Shown here piece after piece: positions 10,851 to 21,509 of a stretch of 64,000 nucleotides of DNA (positions are counted from its first letter, which is position 1; each line of letters opens with the position of its first letter). The notes below the pieces were generated by a model, which worked only from the letters and a program-made list of their open reading frames with translations, was not told the origin of the DNA and made no database searches. Both the position numbers and the translations under genes were made by a program. Source of the DNA: Parus major (Eukaryota; Chordata; Aves; Passeriformes; Paridae); assembly GCF_001522545.3 (NCBI RefSeq), contig NC_031792.1, positions 697,157-761,156 of the forward strand, written 5' to 3'.

Positions 10851-12320
10851 ACTCCTGCTCTCCAGCTGGGCTGCAGCTCTGCCCACACTCTCCCTCTTAG
10901 GCAGAGCTAAAGTGGTAATAAACCCACAGCCTTAACATTCAAAGGACATCCTGAACCCGGGGGCAGGCGGGATGCTTGGCTGGAGAGGGGACATGGCACG
11001 GACAGCCCTGGGACACCAGGGCTGGCACTGAAACAAGACCCCATGAGCTCCATCCTTTGGTCCCACCGCAGGTACCTCTCAGGGATGTGGCTGGAACACT
11101 CATCCCTCATCCCAGGGCAGCAGCAGTCCCATCCCCACGGCACCTCCCACATCCCTGCTGTGCCAGCCAGCACCAAGCTGGCTGAAGGTTTGTCCTCCTC
11201 GGGCTTTGGGTCCCACCAAGCAGGTCTGCAGTGTCCTGAGAGGGAATTCATCACCACCTGCCTTCAGCCCTGAGAATTTGCATAAGTTATTCCCCAGATC
11301 CTGCAGTCCCCACAGGACATATTCTTTATCCATTTAGCCAGGAATGCAGCTATTAAGAACCTGCAGACATACAGCATTTGCAAAATTAGCAGAAGAGGCT
11401 CCAAATAATCCATAAATCCATCTGTTACACGAGCCACATCTGATCATCTCTTTTCCCTGTAGCTTTCCAAGGGGAAATGCTACAATTCCTCCAGCAATGG
11501 TGGAGACCATTTTGTGTGTTCAGGCATGAACCCCCCCATTCCCCAGGCTGGGAAAGGTGAATCAGGAGACACCTGAAATCCGCCTTGCTCCTCAGCCAGT
11601 GCCCGCGCAGGGACCTCTGCATTCCAGCATGAAATAAATGTCTCTTGGCTCTCACTCACCGGCGCCTGACCCTTTTACAGAGCAGCAAAGGCTTCTCCCG
11701 CGCCAGGCTGGAGTATTTCCACAGCCATGGGGAGAAGAGGCTGCTCCATTATTTATCAGCACAGTCCTACGAAGTTTGGCCCCAGCCCCTGGGGGAGCAC
11801 AGTGACTGTGCCACGTCACCGCCGGGCACTGCGGGCAGCCAGCCAGGGCATGGATGGTTCATTATCCCTGGCACTGATGAAGGGACAGCCAAAAACAGGA
11901 CCAGGAAGTGCTGCTGCCCCCTCCAGACTCCCACCTCACCACCAGCTGCTATGGAGGGGACCCCCATCCCTTGGAGCCCCCGTGCCCAAGGCAGACCCCA
12001 GCGACCGCTGCTGTTTATTTTGGGCACAGTTTGGCTCATAGCACAACTGTACACACATAAATAATTCAGGCCACTAAAGGCTGCTGTGGCGGCAACTTTC
12101 CAGGGGATTTAATGTTCCAGTCCCTCACGTTCCTGCCACAGCAGAACAGAGAAATTACAACTGGATGGGAAGGAGCAGGTTCCCCTCTCCAGCTCCTGGG
12201 AGCTGCGGGCACCTGACGGGCAGGCAGCCATGCCAGAGGCTGCTCCCTGCTCCTGCCCGCTCCTGGGGCCTCTCCTGCAGTCCTTGACATTTCCCTCCTC
12301 CAGGGGCAAGTCCCTGGTGG
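10850..12320. other. Non-coding background with one octamer
   Basis: No gene supported. A perfect POU octamer ATTTGCAT lies at 11276-11283 within an AT-richer patch (about 11260-11420). The rest is GC-rich. The frames on both strands have no recognisable domains. Confidence 0.45.
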
Positions 12321-12324
12321 ATCC

Positions 12325-12500
12325 TCCCAGAGTAATTGTGAAATTATTATGGTTGGTGTTTTAATTTAAATTGGATGGAGAAATGTTGTACTGCGGCTGC
12401 CTCATTTGCTATGGATTTTCACTTAACCAAATTGATTAGTCAACCAACTAGACTTACCTTGGAAGTTGTAATCATTCATTATTAGATCTAATTTTCGTGT
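12325..12500. promoter_or_regulatory. Strong AT-rich candidate enhancer
   Basis: A sharply bounded AT-rich island with AGTAATTGTGAAATTATTAT, TTTTAATTTAAATTGG, CAAATTGATTAGTCAACC and TCATTCATTATTAG. The density of TAAT/ATTA cores, the lack of repeats and the sharp transition to GC-rich flanks resemble conserved developmental enhancers in birds. Conservation not testable here. Confidence 0.42.
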
Positions 12501-13130
12501 GGCTCCCAGACTACGCTGAGGAATGGAAGTGTGAGGACTTGAACAGGGTCAGGGTGGGTTGTCTGAAGCCTTGGAGCTGTCACCCACCCGCTCAGGGCAT
12601 GCTGCCAGTGCCAGTGGTGCACTCCATCCCCTTCCTGGGGTGCAGGAGCAGTGTCCAGGCTGCTCAGGAATGACCATGAAATACAGCAACAAAGGCATCC
12701 CTCCTGCAGCTTAGTCAGTGAAAGGAAGGAAGCACATCTTTCACCCAACACACTTTTCACCCAAGATGTGTTTCCCGACATTCAGACTCTCCTGCTTGCA
12801 CCAGGTCTCACTCACAGCACGCTCTGGGTGCACAGAGGGGTCGGGAGGAGGCCTGGAACAGCAGGGACAGATCCAGCCCCTCGGGCATTCCTTGGGCTCC
12901 CAGCACTGTCCTTCCCAGGGATGGGGACAGAAGTTCCTCCCGAACTCTGCTCTCCGTGTGCCCGGCTCTCGGGGCAGCTCAAACTGCTGCCAGGCACCAC
13001 AGAGGCGGCTGCCTCTTTAAATAAACAGGCTTCGTGCCAATTAATGCCTTTAATTAACAGAGAGGAGTTGCTGCAGGCGCTCGGACTGCCTCCCCCAGAT
13101 GGACTCTGCCTGGTCTGGACGGTGCAGCTC
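12500..13130. other. Non-coding background
   Basis: No gene supported. The 323-codon frame that spans about 12651-13622 has a Pro/Leu/Arg/Ser-rich translation, no domain, and competes with long frames on the opposite strand. A small TTAATGCCTTTAATTAAC patch lies at 13040-13060. Confidence 0.45.
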
Positions 13131-13530
13131 TGCCAGGTCAGGCTGCCCGGCACCCGCTGCCCGGACACTGCCCTGCCCTGCCAATTAAAATGCCTGCGAG
13201 GAGGAGGGGGACGGACAGAGGGACACGGGGGACACGAGGGACAGCCAGGGACAGCCAGGGACAGGTGGCACAGCCCCTGCAGACCTCGGGGAGCGCTCCA
13301 GGACAGCCGTGCGCTCCGCACCTCCCGCCCCAGCGCGGCGCGGGCAGAGCAGATCTTTATTCAAAGCGATGTATTAACGTCTCCAAAAGCTTTTAGCGGA
13401 GGCCATTATCCCCTGCCCCGAGGATCGATGCTTTTTAATTCCCTCCGAGCTATTTGTTTGCCTTCGCTCCTGTTTTTCAGATGCAGGAGCCACCTTCAAC
13501 GAAGCGAGGGAGCCCTGCGAGAGAGACACC
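13130..13530. promoter_or_regulatory. CpG-rich segment running into AT-rich sequence
   Basis: CpG density is clearly higher than in the background (I count 16 CpGs in about 13285-13455, including GCGCGGCGCGGG). The segment grades into AT-richer sequence (about 13350-13470) with TTATTCAAAGCGATG and GCTTTTTAATTCC. It might be an orphan CpG island or a conserved element. No initiator, TATA box or coding exon can be assigned. Confidence 0.35.
13208..13266. repeat. Degenerate ~10-bp repeat
   Basis: About six imperfect copies of a GGGACAC/GGGACAGCCA-type unit. A short, diverged minisatellite inside the CpG-rich segment. Confidence 0.6.
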
Positions 13531-13539
13531 GCTCGCTGC

Positions 13540-14400
13540 CTCTTCCCTTGAAACTACTGGAAGTTCATTTTCAAAGCAGGGCAGTTTTCTTAGAATCGAT
13601 GCATATCAACCAAAATCAATAGTTACTTTACGCAGATGGGCCGAGACACCTCAGCGATAGCACTCGGTGCCATCGCTATCCAAATCTGTGTGATTTTCAA
13701 CAAGTCAATGCATTTAAGCAGCTCCTACTGTCTTTTCACTTAAAAATAATCTGTTTGTAGATGAGGCAGTTCCTGGCCACGGAGCCCACTAATATCCCTG
13801 GCAATTTGGGGACCGCAGCTCCCCATCCAGGGGGCTCTGCCCGTGCCAAGCAGACCAGGGATGCTCCTCCCAACCCTTCCTTTATCCCGCACCAAGGCGC
13901 CCAGCCCCGCTCAGCATCCCGCAGGGGACGCGGCGAGCCTCTCCTGCCACGGGCTGCTGCTGCTGGGCATCCCTTCCCTTCCTCCGGACCTCGAGGGGCT
14001 CTGCTGGAGCCCCTTGAAGCTCTCGCTGCTGGTGCTGCCCGTCGGGTGCCCAGTCCCCCTCTGGAGGAGCTTCCCAGCCGGCCACGTCCTGCCCTGCTGG
14101 CTGGGTTGCCATGGAGAAGGTTTCTGTGCCACCGGCGACACAAAGGAGCTCGCCTGGGATGCAGCGCCAGCCACCAGGGGAAGAGAGGGACCGGAGCTTC
14201 CCTGCTGCCTGCCTTCCGTGCAGGAAAGGGACCGAACAGGAGTGTGGACAGATCCCACAGCTCATCCCCCGTCCCTTCTCTCCCCCTCTGCAGCCACCAC
14301 AGCGTCCCGGGGACACGGGGGTGAGGGGACCGAGCGGCGGCGCTGGGCTGGGTGACACCCCGGCACTGCATGGCTGCCCCCGCCACCACTGCAGCCCGTT
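13540..14400. other. Non-coding background
   Basis: An AT-richer part (about 13570-13790) contains AATCGATGCATATCAACC and AAAATCAATAGTTAC and could extend the neighbouring candidate element. From 13800 to 14390 the sequence is GC-rich with long open frames on both strands that show no domain; no gene supported. Confidence 0.4.
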
Positions 14401-14600
14401 CGGGTTCATAAATCCTCATTTGCTCTATAGCGTTTGATTTTTGAGCGTCTCCCAGACACTTCCTCACTTTACTACAATTGATGGGATCATGTGTAATTTG
14501 TAAATGATGTTAAGTGAGGTAATAACACTCTGGGAACCGAGTGAAACTCATAAATTATTAAAAATTACTGCCCTGAAATGTTACTACTTTGCTTTTGCAC
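14400..14600. promoter_or_regulatory. AT-rich candidate regulatory island
   Basis: AT-rich, non-repetitive sequence with ACTACAATTGATGGGATC, ATGTGTAATTTGTAAATG, AGGTAATAACAC and ATAAATTATTAAAAATTAC. It resembles the other islands; function inferred. Confidence 0.38.
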
Positions 14601-16600
14601 CTGACTGATGGCTCACACGCTGTCTTCTCTGCCCCCAAGACCTTCAATCCCACTCTTCTCCATCCATTACACCTGCACGGAAACCCGGCGGGGAGAGCGC
14701 GGGGTGAGCCAGAGGAGCAGCTTAGCCAGCACTTTCCTCTGCTCAACTCAGGGAACAGCACTCCACAACTCTCTCATCTTCCCCGAGACCTGCCCGGGAG
14801 GCTCCTGCTGGGTTAAGAAATCCTCTCTGTGGTGTGCCTGGAGCTTTTATGTCGCTACAGCTCGACTGGCACTTCCATCTGCCCTGTCCCCAGCCAGCCT
14901 AAGAGGAGGGGTCCCCTGCTCGATGCCCACCGTGCTCGGGCACTGCAGACCCCCGTAAGAGCTGCAGAGGTTTGGGTCCCCTCCCTGCTGCATCCCATCA
15001 GCTGCACGATGGCAAAGCCTCAGCAGCATCACACCCCGGGCACAGCAGCATCCCTCTGTCCCAGCACTCGGGGCGAGCTCCACTCCAGGGGGGCTGGACA
15101 CCCCTTGGGATTGTTCTCGGGATCATTTCTTGGGGTAAAATAGGGTTTTTCTGGAAACTGCCAGCTGCAGCAAGAGCAGCAGTGGGAGGGTTTGCTCTCC
15201 TGTGCAGGCACAGCACGGCTCCACTGCTGCTCCTGGGCCATAGAGGACACTGAGGAGGGGGATGAAGGCAGAACTGCCCTGCTCCTGGGGCCAGGAGGAT
15301 GCTGAGGAGGGGGATGAAGGCAGAACTGCCCTGCTCCTGGGGCCAGGAGGATGCTGAGGAGGAGGCTGAAGGCTGAGCTGCCCTGCTCACAGGGAAGGAG
15401 CACGCTCATGCATTTTTCAGGCCCAGGGCTGCAGCCTGGCCCCCCGCAGACATAATGACTGCGCTGGCCTGGATGCAGAGCAGGGCTGGGGAGCATCTCC
15501 TGCACTGGCAGAACAGACAGAGCCCGGTGAGAGCTGAGCCTTACTTATAATTTAACTTATAATTTGCTGCTCAAACCCAGTGGTTAAAAGTGGTTAGATG
15601 CCAGCATGCCTCCGGAGGAAGGAGCAGGACGGGAGAGAGGAGAGCTCGGCGCTTCCCACTTCCCAATCCAGGGCAGCTGGAAAACCCTTTGCTTGGGTTC
15701 TGACCTACTTTGCATGGCAGAAGCCACCTCCATCATTTACTAAAGGAGGCAAAATGGGAAAATACAGCGCAGCAGGCTGTGAAAACAGAGAAGTCACTGC
15801 TCTGCACAGCAGCCAGAGGCAATTTGGGAACAGCACCGTGGGTACCGGTCAGACCCTCTGCAGCACGAGGGAAACCAGACCCAGAGGTGCTGCCCCATCC
15901 TCACCCTCTGCCTGGCTGCAAAAACATCCTCACAATGAAATCCTCAGCACAACTGCTGCTGCTGAGGGGAAGTGCTCAAACGAGAGGAGAAAGTGACTTC
16001 CAGAGCCGGCGGCGAGACAGAGCCCAGGTTACTATAAAAACGTTTTGTCAAAACTTTTTCCCTCCCACAGAAAACAAGGTTTTCAATCAAACCCTTTCTG
16101 GCTGAAAGCAATCTGCTTCCTCTGAGCAGCTTTCCAGACCCAGCAGCTTGGGCCAAAAACGTGTCACTTCCAAGCCAGCACTTTTCTCATCTTTCAGCAG
16201 ATGATTTTTCACTTTCAACAAAGTCACAAACCGTCCCCTGACTGGCACCAAGGCAGGTTACAGAGTGCAGGCATCCAATGGGATGTGATAAGGGTCTGGA
16301 GATATCCCTCTGGCAACTTCTCCTCTGCCTCTCCCTTCTCTTTCCTCCACATATCTCACCCAAAAAATCCCAGCATTCCAGGGCAAGAAGAGCTCACCTG
16401 CCTTTAAGGGGAAAGCCAAGATGGGAAAGGTGGGACAGAGCTCTGTGTCTGTCCCCAGAATCCATCCTGCCAGGTGTGTGGCAAGTCGAGCAAACACCCT
16501 GGAGCAAAGACCTGGGCACCGTGGGGGGGTCAGGGTGGGGGCTGCACCCTGCCCACTTTATCTGTTGGACCCATGCAGCAGCCCGTGAGCTGTCAAATCC
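14600..16600. other. Non-coding background (contains one 52-bp repeat)
   Basis: No gene supported. Apart from the three-copy repeat at 15252-15405, I see only simple GC-rich sequence and some AT-richer patches (about 15540-15600, 16020-16110) without distinctive motifs. Confidence 0.45.
15252..15405. repeat. 52-bp tandem repeat, ~3 copies
   Basis: Units start at 15252, 15304 and 15356, exactly 52 bp apart. Each begins GAGGAGG and contains TGCCCTGCTC. The first two are nearly identical and the third is diverged and incomplete. A small GC-rich minisatellite, probably polymorphic in copy number. Confidence 0.9.
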
Positions 16601-16830
16601 CATTTTTGGAAGCAAATTACTTTTTAAATTAATTTAATTCCTGTTACAGCACCAAGCTTTTGTATTGGCTTAATAAACGTAATCAGGTTTTGCCCTCAGC
16701 CTCCTTCCCTACTCCTGCTTCTCTCCGTGAGTTGGGCAGTCTGGGGAGGGGGAAACCCAGGTGCAGACTGAGTAATTAAAGTTTCGGTCGTTGTTTGTTA
16801 ATGACACACGTTTTAATTACCGGCGGACTG
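16600..16830. promoter_or_regulatory. AT-rich candidate regulatory island
   Basis: Two AT-rich patches separated by a C/T-rich linker. The first has TTTTTAAATTAATTTAATTC and GGCTTAATAAACGTAATC. The second has GAGTAATTAAAGTTTCGG, TTGTTTGTTAATGAC and GTTTTAATTACCGGCGG. Dense TAAT cores with a few CpGs. Regulatory role inferred. Confidence 0.38.
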
Positions 16831-17560
16831 TGCCCAAGCAGTGGTGTGGGCAGTGGCCGGTGCAGGAGGGAGCAGCCCCAGCCCCAGGGCAGGCTCGCAG
16901 GCAGCAGAGCATCTCCTGCCAGGGCTGCTCCGTCCTCCCTCAGCCAGCCATCGTGCGTTGCCGTGGAAACGGGCGGATGGGGCAGCTCAGCATCTCCTTG
17001 TGCCACGGCTGCGGGAAGAGCTGCCAACTGCCCCCCAGCCCACAGGGGACCCCGAGCCTACACCCCAAACCTTTGGAGCCCAACTGGGCCATCTCCCGGA
17101 GCCGAGGAGCGCCTCATCAGCACTGATACCTTTATCAGGCAATCGAATCAAAAAGATCCCACATCAGTCTGGCAAGGGCTGTGCTCCACACCCCGTGCTG
17201 ACTGGCATTTGTTGTATCACCTCTTCTAAATTTTTATTAACGAGACCCCAGCTCTTCCATTACATTTCCCAGGAGTGATGGCCGCCTGGCAGGGCTGTAA
17301 TTACCCACATTATCCCACTGACTCCATGGAAATGCTGCCACACCACGAGGCCTCCCGGAGCCTCCCTGGATGGGACACGCAGCGAGCGCCGTGCCCGGAG
17401 CTGCCGTGCCCGCTCCCCCAGCAGCAGCAGCTCTCTGCCAGCCGCAGCCAGCGGGGCTCTCCGGCCTGTCATCTTATTAATTCCTAATTTCCAATTTGCA
17501 GGAGGAGAGAACCTTAGCCCTCCATCTCGCCAGCCCAGCAATCACAGCGATGAGCCAAGT
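16830..17560. other. Non-coding background
   Basis: GC-rich sequence without a supportable gene. Short AT patches at about 17220-17260 and 17470-17500 contain TTATTAAC and TTATTAATTCCTAATTTCC. Confidence 0.4.
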
Positions 17561-17720
17561 ATCTCTGGACAGTCTTTAATTTATTTCCCGGCGCACACGG
17601 ACACTGCTGAGAGACTTGATGGCACCAGCTTAAACATAATAAATTACTCAAGTATCAGAGATTAGTTAATAAAGTGTCAACGGCTTGTAAAGTGCTGCTT
17701 TGTCAAAGATACAAAATATT
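17560..17720. promoter_or_regulatory. Candidate enhancer with paired TCF/LEF-like cores
   Basis: An AT-rich island with TTAAACATAATAAATTAC, AGATTAGTTAATAAAGTG and, at 17698-17708, CTTTGTCAAAG. This last is two CTTTG cores in inverted orientation separated by one base, a TCF/LEF-like arrangement. Function inferred from motifs only. Confidence 0.38.
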
Positions 17721-20015
17721 CCTCTGTTTCTCCCAGGATAAATAGCTCTGGCAGGAGGAGCGCCCATCTCCCCGGGCACGGCTGCCTCGGGAGCGGGCGC
17801 TCCCGGCATGCAGCATCCCTGCCCCGGGAAGGGGCCCTGGCTCTGGCCACACAGAGGAATTTGGTTATCCCAGTCTGTCCCCATCCTTCTCCCAGCTCCA
17901 GCACCTGTCCTTGCAGCAGCACGGCCGCCTGTCCTGCCGACACCCTCCGGCCCAAAGGACACGCACCACAATCCCTGCCCGAGCTGCTGGAGTCCTCCGG
18001 CAGCACAGGAAACCTTCTGCTGCCTCCAGGACAGAGCCAAATCACCGTTCAGGCTGAAAATTCCCTGTGACTGGACACGGTTTGGAGGACATCCCAGGCA
18101 AGCAGAGCGGAGCCCGGGCCAGGCGCCTGCAGCACGGGCTCTGGGAGCTGCCAGCCTGCACACCCTGACCTGCTCCAGGTGAGGGGAACGGGACACCGAG
18201 CCCCCAGCCCTTCCCCTTGGCTCCCACTGGTTCAGAGATGCTGTGAGGACCCTTGGGCAGAGCCAGCACCTCTGTCCTGGAGCAGCAGCCCCTGGCACAG
18301 CCTGGCACAGGGCCCCAGGGGCCCCGGGAGATGGGCAATGACATTAAACAGTCTGTTCCCAATGAGTGGTGTGGAGGCTGTGCAGGAAAACTGAGGCATT
18401 GGCAGCTTCAAGGTTGATGCAACGCCAGAGTGGAGCTCAAGAGGTATTTCTGCCCTTGTGCTGCTTGATTTAATTACCAAAGAACAGAAAATGTGGCTAG
18501 AGAAGGGTAATTACAGAGTGAGGGGGGTAAAAATATAAAATATTGTCCAGGAAGCCCTGGGGAGCCGTGTGCAATGCCCAGCACTGCCCAGGGCTGCTCC
18601 CACCAGGCTGGGCTGGGGGATGCTCAGGGCATTGATGGCTGGACCTACACAAATCCCCCCACACAAATCTCCCTGGCTCCCGGCCACGCTGCCCACCCAG
18701 GCAGCTCCTTCCCCCCGTGTCCCTCAGAGAGCACCGTTCCCTTCTCACAGCAGCTCTGCTTCTCCCATCGGTGCTGAGCCTGCTGCTGCTGACTCACAGC
18801 CAGAGTCACCCTGCTCCTTGGAAATAGCTCGTGAGACGCAGGGTTTCGAGGGAAGTTTCCTTGACAGGCCAGGCTCAGCTGCTGGAATCACATCCCTCAC
18901 CCTTTAGCCTGCCTGGGGCTGGTGCAGGGACAGAGCCCAGCCTGCAGGTTTCCATGGGACAGCATTCCCTCTGGCTCATGAGCAGCTCACAGTACTTGTG
19001 CTATTTATACACAGTGAGTGGGGACTGTCCCAACCTGGGAGAGATGTTCCAGGTGCCAGCACTCCACCAGGCCGAGCAGACAACTCAGGACATCCCGGCC
19101 TGCTTCCAGCAGCAATGCAAAACAAACACAGGAATGAGCATGGTGTGAGACTCCCAGAGCTCAGTTCCATCACCAGCCCACAGCAGAGGCCAGGATGGGG
19201 CCAGGGACAGGATTCTGACACTGCAGGGACCGAGCACAGCCAAAGCTGAGTTCAGCCCCCTGTGGTTCTCCTCTTCCTCTCCAGCTCTGCCGGCCCTGCC
19301 GTGTTGCTAAGCAATGGCAAGAGCAAACCCAGCCTGACCTGATGCAGATAAATCCTGCTGGGCTGGGCTCAGCACACGGACTGTGGGTCCTGCATCGCCC
19401 CTGGGAGCCCGTGCCAGCTGTTCCCCCCTGGCCAGGGGAACAGGGCCCCTCCCCAGGCAGCGCCATCCCCACTCCCACACAGCGAGCCCCATCTCCTCGG
19501 GGCTCTAAGCTCCCTGCGCTCGGATCAATCGGAGCATTGACACGGCTGCGCTGCAGATCAAACCTGCCAGCCCTGTTTACACGGTGTGTGACTCCCAGTC
19601 AATAATCCTCCTTGGAAAGATCTGGTGTGTTTGCTCGATGCAACCTTTGGGGCTGAGGAAACCACCAAGGCTCGGAGGAAAAAAAACCATTTTACACAGG
19701 ATTTCCTTATTTAAGCCTCGGCACAATAAGAGCGGAGTTTTCCTGCTGCTGTTTCCTGCCTGGCACAGAGGGGAGCGGTGCTGGCTCCCAGGGAGCGTGC
19801 TGCTCCTCAGGAGCATTAATCACCTGTTAGGAGCACAAGGGAGATGAGGGGGGCCGGGCACGCCGCGATCCCACGTGCAAAGGCAGAGGGTGGTGAGTGG
19901 GATAAAAAGTGCTGCTTTATGAGCTTTACATGGGACCCTGGCTGAGTGGGTGAGGGGGCACAGCCCAGCTGGGATCCTGCACTGGGCTCAGCAGCCCTGT
20001 GCCAAACGGGGGGAG
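17720..20015. other. Non-coding background
   Basis: No gene, transposon or array seen. Small AT-richer patches occur at about 18460-18545 (TTGATTTAATTACC, ATATAAAATATTG) and 19590-19700. Open frames in the GC-rich remainder overlap on both strands and have no domain. Confidence 0.45.
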
Positions 20016-20019
20016 AGCT

Positions 20020-20339
20020 GTGCCAGGGAACCCCTGTTCCAGGGAACCCCTGTGCCAGGGAACCCGTGTGCCAGGGAACCCCTGTGCCAGGGAACCCCTG
20101 TGCCAGGGAACCCGTGTGCCAGGGAACCCCTGTGCCAGGGAACCCCTGTGCCAGGGAACCCGTGTGCCCGGGAACCCCTGTTCCAGGGAACCCGTGTGCC
20201 AGAGAACCCCTGTGCCAGGGACCCCCCGTGCCAGGGAACCCCTGTGCCAGGGACCCCCCATGCCAGGGAACCCCTGTGCCAGGGAACCCCCATGCCAGGG
20301 ACCCCCCGTGCCAGGGAACCCCCGTGCCAGGGAACCCGT
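20020..20339. repeat. 16-bp minisatellite, 20 copies, with 48-bp higher-order pattern
   Basis: The array is exactly 320 bp: 20 units of GTGCCAGGGAACCCCT and variants. The first nine units form three 48-bp blocks in which the third unit always ends CCGT rather than CCCT (copies 3, 6 and 9). Copies 13, 15 and 18 carry a GGGACCCCCC variant. Neither strand contains a stop codon in any frame, so long frames with a 16-residue repeating peptide appear on both strands; these are artefacts of composition and not evidence of a gene. Confidence 0.97.
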
Positions 20340-20500
20340 GTGGATGGCAGTGCCGAGGGCTGGGGAGCTCGGGGTGCAGTGATTCCCTGGGCAATGGGGA
20401 GCCCTGCCCTACAGGCCCACAGCACCTGCAGGGATACAGGGGTTGGTTATTCAGGAACCAAGGAACATTCCTCAGCTGCTCCAGCGCTCTTGGGAAAATC
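20340..20500. other. Non-coding background
   Basis: A short GC-rich stretch between the minisatellite and the next AT-richer island; nothing recognised. Confidence 0.4.
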
Positions 20501-21110
20501 CGGTCCCACATATGCAGACAACCAATATGATATCAGAAAAAACCAACCAAAATCTCCCCAAAAACCAAAGCAGGCCCAGACCAGGTGGGTTGACTGGCAA
20601 TAACTCATAGACATTATTGCTTCCTGCAGCAATAATCCCAATCAGATTAACAAGGCCCCAGATCAGATTAGCGCCAAAACATCCTCCCGTGAAATCCAGA
20701 GAATTCCAATCACATTTTTGAGTAAACTCCAGCCAGTTAGGCGAGGATCTGTAATTCCCTTGTGTACATCTTTGCATGCTTCAGTAGAGTTTGTGGAGTC
20801 TATTTACCACATCTAAGACCAATTTCCTTCCCTTCAGTTGCTTTGAAGATAATTGAAGGTCCTTGCGTCTTCTGCTTTCGAATGTAAAAGCCGGCTAATG
20901 TCGAAATCGATGCTTCCCAGTTAATGCTGCCTCTCCGGCGGCATCGAGCACTGTGAAACAGCCCTGGCTGGCTGGATCAGCAGATCCTGCCTGCCCAGGT
21001 GCTTTGTTAATCAGAGCAGGCTGTGAGTGAGCCCCCGACCCTCCGATAGCGCCGGCTCTATTGACTTGTTAAGTTGAATTAAATATTTAATAGCGCACTT
21101 CGCAGCTCTC
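20500..21110. promoter_or_regulatory. Long candidate conserved non-coding block
   Basis: About 600 bp of high-complexity sequence with balanced composition and CpGs retained in AT-rich context, for example CGAATGTAAAAGCCGGCTAA, TGTCGAAATCGATGC, CTCCGGCGGCATCGAGC and, near the end, TTAAGTTGAATTAAATATTT. Retained CpGs outside an island can indicate selective constraint or an unmethylated state. No coding frame or repeat explains it. Inference only. Confidence 0.4.
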
Positions 21111-21246
21111 GGGCTGTGCTGCTGGGCCAGGGCTGTCCCTCTGCTCACGGGGGATGCTGAGGCTGCCAGTCCATGCCCAGAGGAACAGGCAGTCAGGTTC
21201 TCCCGAGGCTGGGATGAATTTCATGGGAAGGATTCATCAGGAACTG

Positions 21247-21506
21247 TAGTGACAGGACACAGGGAGCGGTTTCCCACTAACAGTGGGCAGGGTTAGATGG
21301 GATATGGGGAAGGAAATCCTCCCTGTGGGGCTGGTGAGGCTCTGGCACAGGGTGCTCAGAAAAGCTGTGATTGCCCCATCCCTGGAAGTGCCCAAGACCA
21401 GGTTGGACGGGGCTTGGAGCAGCCTGGGGTAGTGGAAGGTGTCCCTGTGATGGGATAGTGATGTCCCTGCCATGGCAGGCTGTGGGACAGGAGGAGCTTT
21501 AAGCAT
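21247..21506 (+). mobile_element. CR1 LINE fragment, 3' end
   Basis: Sense-orientation CR1 tail: GTGACAGGACACAGGGAGCG, a GGAAGGAAATCCTCCCTG segment, GCTCTGGCACAGGGTGCTC, then ACCAGGTTGGACGGGGCTTG and AGCAGCCTGGGGTAGTGGAA. The GTCCCTG segment occurs twice (about 21440-21475), so a short internal duplication or insertion is present, and the terminal short-repeat tail is missing. Dead and 5'-truncated. Confidence 0.92.
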
Positions 21507-21509
21507 ATG

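Noticed and set aside
12651..13622. Open frame of 323 codons on the plus strand
   Set aside because: Pro/Leu/Arg/Ser-rich low-information translation with no domain, spans a CpG-rich and an AT-rich segment, and competes with open frames on the opposite strand. GC-rich DNA commonly gives such frames.
13736..14467. Minus-strand frame of 243 codons near a CpG-rich segment
   Set aside because: Ala/Arg/Gly-rich with no domain, overlapped by long frames on the plus strand.
19816..20603. Repetitive protein frames on both strands (194-231 codons)
   Set aside because: The 16-bp array has no stop codon in any of six frames, so these frames are compositional artefacts.
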